This document shows, one piece after another, positions 38,856 to 47,333 of a stretch of DNA of 64,000 nt; position 1 is the first letter of the stretch, and each line of letters begins with the position of its first letter. The stretch spans positions 4,641,327-4,705,326 of the forward strand of contig JAMKCF010000013.1 in assembly GCA_023634235.1 (NCBI GenBank), in the 5' to 3' direction. The notes beneath the pieces were generated by a model. The model made no database searches. It saw nothing but the letters and a program-made list of their open reading frames with translations, and was not told the DNA's origin. Position numbers and translations under genes: made by a program. This stretch comes from Pisaster brevispinus (Eukaryota > Echinodermata > Asteroidea > Forcipulatida > Asteriidae).

Positions 38856-39399
38856 TGATGTCATCATCTTGGTCGCATCAGTTTGGGGGTCAATGTCCTT
38901 TGTGTTGATGAGTGCGCATTTTATGCAACACGGTGTTTATACTTTTACCGTAATTCCTACGTGCCAGTTGACTCCCAAAAAATGGAGAGCGTGGCATACA
39001 GCAGCTGCTTGTGACATTGGTGCCAGGGGTCAACACAGCTTTCCTCTTGTCATTATGTAATCACTTCATGGTTCATGTGATCTCCATCTTCTTCATTTGT
39101 CTTAATTTGACCATCAACACTTCTTTTCATTTTAGCTGCTACCACACGGCCTCCAAATTGGCACCCACTTAATTGTTTTATGACCCTACTATCACCATCT
39201 TGATCCTTCACTTTCCACCCTCTAGTCCTTGCACAGTGTGTCATCACCACTGCGACCTCGTATAGTGTCCTGTTATAATATGAAAAATGTTAAGCTATTT
39301 TGACCTTTAATGAGGCATGTATTTACCACCATCATGACCTTTGACATCCCTATTTTACATGTTATCCTCATGATTTTTATTGACTACATGTATGATATC

Positions 39400-40010
39400 C
39401 TCACCATCGTAACCTTCCATTCGAATCCCAAAGTACTTCTTACCACCACGACCTTCCATTTGATCTTTTTGTACATTTTATTTTTTCCACCATAGCCTCG
39501 GATTTGGCCATTATCCTCACCACCACAACCTCCCATTCATATTCCCAAGTACTTCTCCACCCCATGACCTTCCATTTGACCCCCTTTTTAAAGTTTTTAC
39601 CACCACATTCCAGTATCTGGCCATGGTATGTCCTCACAATATGAACCTCTCATTCAAATCCACACAATGCATTTTATTTGACCATGGCATCCTCACCACC
39701 ATGGCATCCTCACCACCATAACCGCCCATTCGAATCCCAAAGTACCTCTTACCACCATGAACTTCCATTTGACCTCCCCACCATTGTTTATTTTAACTGC
39801 CATAGCCTCAGCTTGGGCTGTGGTATTATCCTCACCACCACACCCTTCCATTCAAAACCCCAAGTACCTCTCAACCCCATGACCTTCCATTTAACCTCCT
39901 TTTTTGGCGGGGTGGTTTTCACCACCATAGTCCAGTATCTGGCCGTGGTACTTTTCTCACAGTCGTGACCCTCTCACTCAAAAACCCCACAAAACCTCTC
40001 ACTACCATTT
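39400..40010. repeat. ~118-bp tandem repeat ending just upstream of exon A
   Basis: The block ACCTTCCATTTGA or close variants recurs at 39451, 39567, about 39760 and 39882, with CTCACCACCA, CCCATTC(G/A)AATCCC and AGTA(C/T)(C/T)TCT between. Spacings near 116, 193 and 122 suggest units of about 118 bp, one shortened or rearranged. Looser copies reach back to about 39100. The array is strongly pyrimidine- and CCA-rich on the sense strand. Confidence 0.7.
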
Positions 40011-40044
40011 TGACCCTCACCGATGTCTTTAATACCCTCTGTAG

Positions 40045-40154
40045 CTGTAATAATTGGACTCAATGTTCGATTCCCGTAAATGTTGACGTCTTTGGGGACC
40101 CCTGCCCTGAGACTTTTAAGTTCTTAGAGGTGAAGCTCCGTTGTGTTCCAAAGC
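40045..40154 (+). CDS. ADGRL: ADGRL alternative exon A: second half of SUEL lectin domain
   Basis: Acceptor TACCCTCTGTAG, donor AAGC|GTAAGT; 110 nt (1 + 36 codons + 1). Joining to exon 2 gives AG+C, so the lectin reads IVSQ-S-CNNWTQCSIP, followed by VFGDPCPETFKFLEV and LRCVPK. Four cysteines (107, 113, 126, 139) complete the eight of a SUEL domain. The family signature DPC.GT.KYLEV is present with E for G and F for Y. N109-W-T is an N-glycosylation sequon. Its length leaves remainder 2 on division by 3, so A and B cannot both be included in frame. Downstream it joins the Thr-rich exon as C|CG (Pro). It is about 50% identical to exon B; the two look like products of a tandem exon duplication and are most likely used alternately. 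Confidence 0.88.
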
Positions 40155-41557
40155 GTAAGTATACGGCACTTCCTGCAACAGTGCATGGCCCTATTGTATA
40201 ATCACCCAAGCCTGTGGAGGCTTGCTTTAGATCCTAGAATGAAAGAGTCATTGACAGGAAAGCTCATTAATAATAATGTTTTTAAAAGAATTAAAAATGC
40301 TGCATGATGAGTGACTAGCGCTGTAATTAAAATACACATCTAACTAACTTGCCATTTACGAGTGTGTTTGTGTATAGATATAACCAATCATGTGTTTTTA
40401 CTGCTTCAATCTATATCTCGTTAACCCTCATTAAAAAATCACTGTTGTGTAACACTGTGTGATCTCATGAATAATTCATCAAGTTTAACGAATGTTGTTT
40501 GTGCTGTTTGCGGCCTGAGTCATAAAGTGTATCCCTCCATCATTTTCAGTGATTTTAACTTCTCTGTAGTTTTACATGTTGAACTTAGTTAATGAAATGC
40601 CATAATGTTAAGGATAGCTGACTACAATCACAAAAGTGCACAATTTCGAATTTTTGAAATCTCCCTTCGACCTAAATTCTCTTGTTGCCCTTTTGAGCAT
40701 TTCTATGGTAAACCTTTCACTGTATTTGTTCCGAAGGGCAATGCTACAATATCTGTCCCATCTTGTGTACTTACAAACACAAAATTTGTGTACAGTTGCG
40801 AAATGATACAAGCCACAAAGCCAGTTTGTACTCCAGTGCCAAAGGTGAATGCAGAGGGAATCTGGTGACATCATAGGTTCATCCTGGAGGTTTTTGCACC
40901 AGTTGAACTCTGCCCAACCTTTTGGAATGTTTCAGCCGCAAGTCTCAGTTTTTTTTTATACATCACAACATCTCTTTGTGTTGGCATTTGACACTTGAGT
41001 ATGAACACATCATGATAATGTGTACAAAAGTTTCAACAACTTTTTGGACAAATGGAAATCTCTTGGCAAGATTTGCATTCGTTTGACCCCATGTGGTGGA
41101 TACCATTTGAATGTTCCTTAAGTTGTTTAATTCAGAAATCTAGGTATTGATTGTTTTTGGAAAAACAAAGCAAATAACACCCCAACAAACACCCCAATAC
41201 CCAACAAACAAACAAACAAACACCCCAAACAAACCAACACCCAAACACCCCCCCCCAAAAAAAAACACCCCAAACAAACAAACAAACAAACACCCCAAAA
41301 AACAAACAAACACCCCCAAAAACAAACAAAAAACAAACAAACACCCTCAACACCCCAACAAACACCCCCACCAAACAAACAAACATCTCCCCCCCCAAAA
41401 AAAAAAACCAAACAAACAAACAAACAAACAAACATACATTATGGGAGTAGGTTTTAACTTGAAGTGCCTGCTGATTGACTCCATTTGCATTATACAATCG
41501 CCATCATGTTTAGTGTTCATTGCATGTTCTTGTGTTTCTAACTCTTCTCCATCTCAG
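40155..41557 (+). other. Intron between alternative exons A and B
   Basis: 1403 bp. An open frame on both strands around 40605-40870 has no lectin features and is not called. The second half holds an (AAACAAACACCCC)-type tract. Confidence 0.75.
41170..41433. repeat. AAACAAACACCCC-type low-complexity tract upstream of exon B
   Basis: About 260 bp made of (AAAC)n and CACCCC blocks, ending in six CAAA-type units (41409-41433). Long open frames on both strands here are low-complexity artefacts. Confidence 0.9.
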
Positions 41558-41670
41558 ATGTAACTATCGATCTGCCTGCTCTATAAAGGCCACCAATGGA
41601 GTCTTTGGCAACCCCTGTCCGGGCACCTTCAAATACTTGGAGGTTCAATTTGAGTGCATCATCCCGCCCA
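41558..41670 (+). CDS. ADGRL: ADGRL alternative exon B: second half of SUEL lectin domain
   Basis: Acceptor CTTCTCCATCTCAG (good pyrimidine tract), donor CCCA|GTAAGT; 113 nt (1 + 37 codons + 1). Joining to exon 2 gives AG+A = Arg, so the lectin reads IVSQRCNYRSACSIK, the family's usual SQRC start, followed by VFGNPCPGTFKYLEVQFEC. Cysteines sit exactly as in exon A. The G and Y of the DPC.GT.KY signature are intact, but the D is N. The N-glycosylation sequon of exon A is lost (NYR). Its phases (2 in, 1 out) and length remainder equal those of A, so it can replace A but not follow it. It joins the Thr-rich exon as A|CG (Thr). Of the two copies it looks more canonical at the 3' signature. Confidence 0.9.
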
Positions 41671-41751
41671 GTAAGTACCGCCTCCCTGGCTTCAGTGGTG
41701 TACACTTCATTGGTGATGGGTAGGAGAAAACACCTTCAGTTCACTTTCCAA

Positions 41752-41768
41752 GTTTGTTTGTTTGTTTG
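41752..41768. repeat. GTTTG tract downstream of exon B, complementary to 41409-41433
   Basis: GTTTGTTTGTTTGTTTG, 17 nt, is the perfect reverse complement of part of the CAAAC run 124 nt before exon B. It lies 81 nt after the exon B donor, so the two could pair in the transcript and enclose exon B. Confidence 0.8.
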
Positions 41769-41838
41769 AAAAAAAAACCCCATGTGTTTAGGATTATGGG
41801 GTGTGGAAACATTAGAGAAAGGAGAGAATTTGAAAGGG

Positions 41839-42076
41839 AGCCTGGTCCTGGGCATAAGGTAGTGTGGTTCTGGGCGTAAGGTAGCCTGGTTCTGGGCATA
41901 AGGTAGCCTGGTTCTGGGCATAAGGTAGCTTGTTTCTGGGCAAAAGGTAGCCTGGTTCTGAGCATAAGGTAGCCTGGTTCTGGGCGTAACGTAGCCTGGT
42001 TCTGGGCTTAAGATAGCCTGGTTCTGGGCGTAAGGTAGCCTGGTTCTGGGCATAAGGTAGCCTGGTTCTGGGCATA
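41839..42076. repeat. 22-bp minisatellite
   Basis: About 10.8 units of AGCCTGGTTCTGGGCATAAG plus GT, with few substitutions. Starts 169 bp after exon B. Antisense frames reading RTRLPYAQNQA are only its translation. Confidence 0.92.
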
Positions 42077-43671
42077 GCAAGGGCATTTTTCTTTGAGAGG
42101 GAGTATGGAAGCCAATTTGCCGTCTATCATTTTTATTTTACTTTTTCTCTGGCAAGTTAGTGTGCTTTAAGTTGGCATGGGAGGCTAGTGCACAAAGGCG
42201 CTCTCCTCTCACTATGGTTCTGGTTGGATTCCCTGCTCGGGCCTTACAGCTGTGCATTGGTTTCTCTCCTATGACACTAGGGCATTTCTCTGGTCCTTGA
42301 AAAAAGCCAAAACACTTTTGATCTCTGGCTGTGCTCTGTGGTAAACAGGGGGTCGATTAGGCTGGCTGCCAAAGGCCCCCTTGAACCTGTTGTAGCCACG
42401 CCCTTAGAACTCAGCTTCTCAGATGGGAGTAAGGATGATTAACCTCCTAAGTGATTATTATTATTTCTTATTAAAAGGGGAAAGAAAATTTTCTATCAGC
42501 AAAGTGACTGAATTTTGGTCTGAATGCCATTGTTCTTTCTTATCTTGGTGCTTCATTAGCCAACGCGAGCTCAAAATTCCAACAGAGAAGAATGTATTGA
42601 AGAGGTGTCACACACCTGCACCTCTTTGGTCAGTACACCCCCTGGTCGTTAGTTGTCCAAGTGTAATAGACTCAGAAAAAAATTTCATGAAACGTTCTGA
42701 ATTCTCTATGATAAAAGTTTGGTGGATATCGAAAGGAAACTGTGAACACTGTAGCAAAACAAAACAAAATATCCAATGAAATGAAACGGAAACCCAAAAT
42801 AGGAGGTTGGTGACAACTTTTAATGTGAAGATTTTTCATACTTCATCTAGAGGGTTGTGATAATATGAAATCCCCCCCAAGACAAGTTAGAAATATAATC
42901 AGAAAAATATTTGGGTTTAACTGACCTCCCAGTCAAATAGGCAAAGGGTAGGCCTATGAAAGTTGTGCTAAAAGATGTTTTGTTTTGTTTCCTAATAACT
43001 GAAAGTCCTGTAAAAGAAAAATGTTTGATACAAAAAGCAGAATGAGTTTGCCTGGGTTGAGTCCAGTGGCTAACCACCATTTCTAATAACGCTTTGCATG
43101 CACGAAAAAACCACTCATCATTTTCATCCTAACCAGTTTAACAGTGATCGTTATGAGCGAGGACATGTAGATATCTGTACATAAATGTGTCATAATGCTA
43201 GGACAGTGTAGGGGTTTTTTTTTATCTCAGTTTGGTCCACTGCACAGTCAAATCTGTCCTTCTTTTGTGTGAGAACAAAAAGCAAATGATTCAGTGTGTT
43301 TATTACATTCTATTCTTGCAACTTTATCTGCTCTACATATTTTCAGTGAAGATTTTTTAGAAGTATCTCCTCATTTCTGAAACAAGTAATATATGTACAG
43401 ATTAGTATTTTCAACCAATGATATAAGTTTTCTTTTCTCGTGGAGTAAAAAACCAGTTTGGGAAGTAGAGGGGTTTTTTGGGGGGTTTTTTTTGGTGAAA
43501 AACTAAAAATACTCAAAATGTACAACACTGGAGTTCAGCTCTATTCATAGTGTTATTCTACCCGTAGGATTTTGCATGTAACCCAGTTTGTGGTCATTTT
43601 TTGTTCCTGTCCCGTGCTACTTTTCTTTAACTTATTTGTTTCTGTGCCTGTTCGTGTACTATTTATCACAG

Positions 43672-43722
43672 GAGACACAAGGATTTATTATCTTGTCACA
43701 ATTGCAGATCGCCCCATCATCG
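43672..43722 (+). CDS. Candidate 51-nt cassette exon between lectin and stalk
   Basis: A 51-nt segment lies between a long pyrimidine-rich tract ending ATTTATCACAG and a GGTAAAT donor. It is open in the phase delivered by exons A and B (phase 1), reads DTRIYYLVTIADRPII, and leaves in phase 1 again, so inclusion would insert 17 residues without a frame change. Vertebrate latrophilins are known to carry an optional short insert just after the lectin domain, which makes the position plausible. There is no domain match, and a short open stretch between AG and GT can occur by chance in an intron this size. Confidence 0.3.
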
Positions 43723-44138
43723 GTAAATATTCTGATGATTCCCCCCCAACCACTTAAACCCTGTCTGTTTCAGGCCTTTGAAAGAAACTCCACCCGATAA
43801 CAACAAAAAATCACCCCCCCCCCCCCCCCCCCTTCCTCCTTAGAAAAAAACAATATGTGTTCTGAGCAAGTGAATTACATGTACATATTGAGATATAACA
43901 ATTTCTTGTCTGGTCATTTTCATTGTTGGCTATTGCAAGAAAAGGTGTGTTGTTGACAAGGGTGGCTGAGGTTTTGTTTGTAACAACTTACCAATTAGGT
44001 ATATGATGAGAAATGTAATGCTTTGGTCAGTAAGCTGAAACCGAGTTGTCTCAACCAATTTGCACTGCATTCCAAACGGGATGCAGCCTGTAGAATGGTT
44101 ATGTAAAACTTTGACGTTGCAACTTTTTTTCCCACCAG

Positions 44139-44339
44139 CGGTGGAAGAGACCACCGCACCACCTACGACCCAAGCGCCCGAGGTGACCACCATTCCCACG
44201 AGTGCGCCAACAACGCGTCTCGTGACAACAGTCGCTACTGAGCCCGCCCCTACGACGACCCTTGAGGTCACAACCACGTTGACGACAACGATGGCGCCGG
44301 CCACAACGATGTCACCGACTACAAAGGAAGAAGTCATAG
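44139..44339 (+). CDS. ADGRL: ADGRL exon: Thr-rich mucin-like stalk
   Basis: Acceptor CTTTTTTTCCCACCAG, donor CATAG|GTTTGT; 201 nt = 2 + 66 codons + 1. The 66 residues from VEETTAPPTT to TKEEVI contain 25 Thr and 9 Pro and no Cys, an O-glycosylated stalk between the lectin and HRM. It replaces the region where vertebrate latrophilins have an olfactomedin domain. The 2-base start completes the codon left by either exon A (Pro) or B (Thr), and the final G completes Glu with the next exon. The donor GTTTGT is weaker than those of its neighbours. An antisense reading frame rich in Val here is only the shadow of the Thr codons (ACN). Confidence 0.88.
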
Positions 44340-45267
44340 GTTTGTTCATTTCCTGGGTCATAGTTTAGTCTCCGTGCCAGGCGTCCTTGCTGCCCAAAAG
44401 GTTACTGATGTACACTGTATAGGGATCCATTCTGTACGCATGCAGCTCTCTGATCAACGAACCTGCCCAACTGCGGTTTCACGATATTTTATAGCCTGAT
44501 CGGTTACTTGTTACTGTACAAAGCACAGTGGTTTACCGGTAGAAGGTGCTTTACGGGTCTACAGCCACAGTTGGGCAGGTTCACTGATCAGACATGTCAG
44601 AGCTGCAAGTGTACAGAAGCCCTGTTAGTGCTGAATCGCTATACAGTGGACGGTAAACAATCGGTCAGCAAACTGCACTACGGTCGTTTTGCACCGAGAC
44701 TTTTCATAGTTCACGTTGAGGGTCGACGTTTGTTCGAAATGTATTTCTTATAGGCCCCTTACATGGGCCTCCATCGCTGGGGTCAAACAGTGGGAATTTA
44801 CGCACAGTTCACTACTCTCAGCCAATGAGAGGTCTTCATTTGACCTCAGTGAGGGCGCTGTTTGAGCTTGTGACTATTGAAGGGAAGGAGCTGTACGTGT
44901 ATTTGAAAAAAAGGTACAGAAAAACAAGTGTATGTATTTCTGAGGATAAAACCCTTCTTTGTAAGTGTCACTTTGAAAAATGTATGTACTTTCGATACAT
45001 TGTATTGGGAGCTCATATCTGGGTTTGTGGCCGTTTTTTAAAAGTATTTTTCATTAATCAAAGTTTTTTTATTGTGTTGGGATGTTCCATTGTGGTTGTA
45101 CTCATTACTGTACTCTAACAAAATGTAACTCAAAGTGAGAGAAGAAACATCTTGTACAAGCTTAGTGACAAGTGCTCCTCTTTAAAATATAAAGAAAAAC
45201 ATTTTCTTATCCAAGATGTCAGAAATGTTTGTTGTTTAGGGCAGTTGTTCTTATCTTTGTTTTTCAG
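44340..45267 (+). other. Intron between stalk and HRM exons
   Basis: Holds a large inverted repeat (44434-44614) near its 5' end; otherwise unique AT-rich sequence. Confidence 0.7.
44434..44614. repeat. Large imperfect inverted repeat
   Basis: Arms of 40-50 bases: GCAGCTCTCTGATCAACGAA and CCTGCCCAACTGCGG at the left, CCACAGTTGGGCAGG and TTCACTGATCAGACATGTCA then GAGCTGC at the right. The loop is about 90 bases. It starts 95 bases after the stalk exon donor. It may be a MITE or a folded RNA element. Confidence 0.65.
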
Positions 45268-45381
45268 AAACAACCACGATGAACCTTGACTTCTGTGCTG
45301 CCACCAACCAGAGGGGAGTTAATTGGCCTCGTACACAGTCTGGGAAGCTGAGCGCACAGCCATGTCCCAAGGGAACGAGCG
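45268..45381 (+). CDS. ADGRL: ADGRL exon: first half of hormone receptor motif (HRM)
   Basis: Acceptor CTTTGTTTTTCAG, donor AGCG|GTAAGT; 114 nt = 2 + 37 codons + 1. Reads TTTMNLDFCAATNQRGVNWP then RTQSGKLSAQPCPKGTS. It has the first two HRM cysteines (220, 243) and the conserved W..T..G and PCP.GT blocks typical of latrophilins. HRM sits directly before the GAIN domain in adhesion GPCRs. The split after GTS-G matches the next exon, 11 kb downstream. Start phase agrees with the stalk exon (G|AA = Glu 211). Confidence 0.92.
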
Positions 45382-47022
45382 GTAAGTAGTGAGATTGAGA
45401 CGGAGGTTGCCATGGGGATGTCCAAAATCTGTATGCAGTAATCTTTAAAAGGAAAATAAGTTGTAATGTTCTTCGATACTCTGAGACTTTTAATTGGCTG
45501 CCGTCTGCTCCATCTGTGTAAACTAAGCCTTCATTTTTGTAGGTGTTGGTGGGTGAGGTTCCATGTCTGTTTTGTTTGAGTTATATACAACAAATATTGA
45601 ATGCATTTCATTTGTGCATTGTCGCAGACTATAATCACTGGCTTTTCCATTTAACTCAGCTTCGCCTCATCAAATAGAATAGTCCAGATTTCCAATATTT
45701 GTACATACACATACATGTAGATCCTTGTCATTTGATTGGTGGATCACGCGTCACGTGTCATCTTTTATTTTGCCATGTATTTATTACCGCGGCATTCGAC
45801 CGCCGTAACCATCGTATATAGAAATAAATATAGGGCAATGTATAATGACTTTCGACGCTTAGTTCTCAGCATCGTTCCCAAAACAAGCGATCCCGCTCTT
45901 TCGTCTTAACAAGACAAAGCTGTGTCTGGTTGGACAAGGTTGGTGTCTACATGGAGTTGTCCCCGTGGTTTGTTTTGTTTTCTTCTACTTTTTTCTTTAG
46001 TTTCTGGTTTCTCATGTCTCATTTGTGTTTATTGTTAAACATTTTCAAGTGACAAGGATCTATGTGTGAGTGACATTTATAACAAATATTAAATGCATTT
46101 CGTTTGTGCATCGTCGGAGAATGTACTCTGAAATCTGGCTTTTCATTATGGGGCAATGCACTCGCATGCATCCAATATTTTTGGACAATATGTAAATGAT
46201 TGTTTTCCAAAGGTGTACAAGTTTGATGACATTCCCTTTAAGATGTCTTGGCTTAACAGTTGAGTATCAACGCTGTTACGTCCGTCCGTCCTGGCGGCTA
46301 GGTTCTAAAGGGAAGCAGAGGCCCCGGGGTTTATCAGTGCTGTTGACCATGTTCCTGGGCAATTAAACCTGATGTAGAGCAAACAGGTGCTTGACACCTG
46401 TCAAATATAGGTCATGAACCCCCCCCCCCCCCCTCCGTCTGGCAAACACCCAGCTGGTTCTAATCAAGAAAAAAAAGTGAAAATCTTATCATGAGAAGTT
46501 TTGCGTGCAGATAAGTTTGATCTTTCTCTGTGGTTGAATTGTGCGCAGTGCACCTACGTATATATACGGCTGGCAAAACCCCAAATGGAAAACAAATACC
46601 TTAACTTTTTCAACGACAGGTTAGCAGGGACAGTTAGTTTGTTGTTTCACTAGGCCATCAGCTTGTTCACCCTTGCGAATCTCATATTATGGATAATTTT
46701 TAATACTGAACTAGCTGGACAGACCATAGAGAGATTATTAACTGGTTCTCAGGTTTTTTTTACTAGATATTTTTTTCATAATCAAATCACTTTTTTCCCG
46801 TCGTCGCCATCTGTTTTGCCTCATTCATTTTTTTTTTTTTTTTTTTTTTGCTGCATGAATATTCAACCATGTAATACAAAATTACAAAACCAATCCATTC
46901 AGACCCTCCCTCCTCCGCTCCCTTGTTCATATCAACTGTCCATCAACCACACCCAGGTAGGTAAGGCTAACACGCATAAGACACGTCAGCAATGCAAATG
47001 GCAGAACTTTGTTTACACATTG

Positions 47023-47290
47023 GAGTGTTGTGACCTAGTGATCTGGTTCACTGGACTCAAGTTCTGGTACTGTCGGCAGCAGAGTGTGGGTTCAAATCCC
47101 GGTCGTGGCACGTGTGTCCTTTAGCAAGGAGCTTCACCATAATTGTTTCTGCCTTTGGATGGGACGTAAAGCCGTAGGCCCCGTGTGTTGTGAAACACAC
47201 ACATAAAAGAACCCAGAACACTTGGGAAAGACTAAGTGGCTTGCCACGCTGTCTGGTATGGTTCGGAAGCAAGTTTTGCCACCGTACTTC
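47023..47290 (+). mobile_element. tRNA-Leu-like SINE
   Basis: TTCACTGGACTCAAGTTCTGG, GTGGGTTCAAATCCCGGTCG (a good B box), TGGGACGTAAAGCCGTAGGCC and AAAAGAACCCAGAACACTTGG. It ends about 45 bp before the 3-kb DNA transposon at 47334. Confidence 0.7.
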
Positions 47291-47333
47291 TCTAGTTGAC
47301 ACTTTGATGGTTGACAGAAATCATTCCTTCTTA

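Larger units (their letters stand above)
35958..40044 (+). other. ADGRL intron 2 (lectin first half to exon A)
   Basis: Holds a GGGCCC MITE (37966-38160), a family-C repeat, a second-family MITE (38622-38855), an (ATAA)n stretch (about 37408-37450) and, right before exon A, a tandem repeat of about 118 bp. Confidence 0.75.
41671..44138 (+). other. Intron between exon B and the stalk exon
   Basis: Contains the GTTTG tract, a 22-bp minisatellite, a poly-C run (43817) and the candidate 51-nt cassette exon. Nothing else recognised. Confidence 0.7.

Noticed and set aside
40605..40874. Open frames on both strands between exons A and B, considered as a third lectin exon
   Set aside because: Lacks the CN....C, F-G..PC and KYLEV patterns and has no phase-2 acceptor with phase-1 donor.
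41127..41563. Long open frames on both strands (Cys/Phe/Val-rich and Asn/Lys/Pro-rich)
   Set aside because: Direct translation of the AAACAAACACCCC low-complexity tract; no start, domain or splice context.
41170..42076. CRISPR-like array
   Set aside because: Units are contiguous with no spacers and the window is animal DNA.
41736..42086. Antisense frames reading repeated RTRLPYAQNQA
   Set aside because: Product of the 22-bp minisatellite; 22 is not a multiple of 3, so all frames stay open by repetition and not by selection.
43930..44361. 143-residue Val-rich antisense frame
   Set aside because: Shadow of the Thr-rich stalk exon (ACN codons read backwards as Val and Gly).
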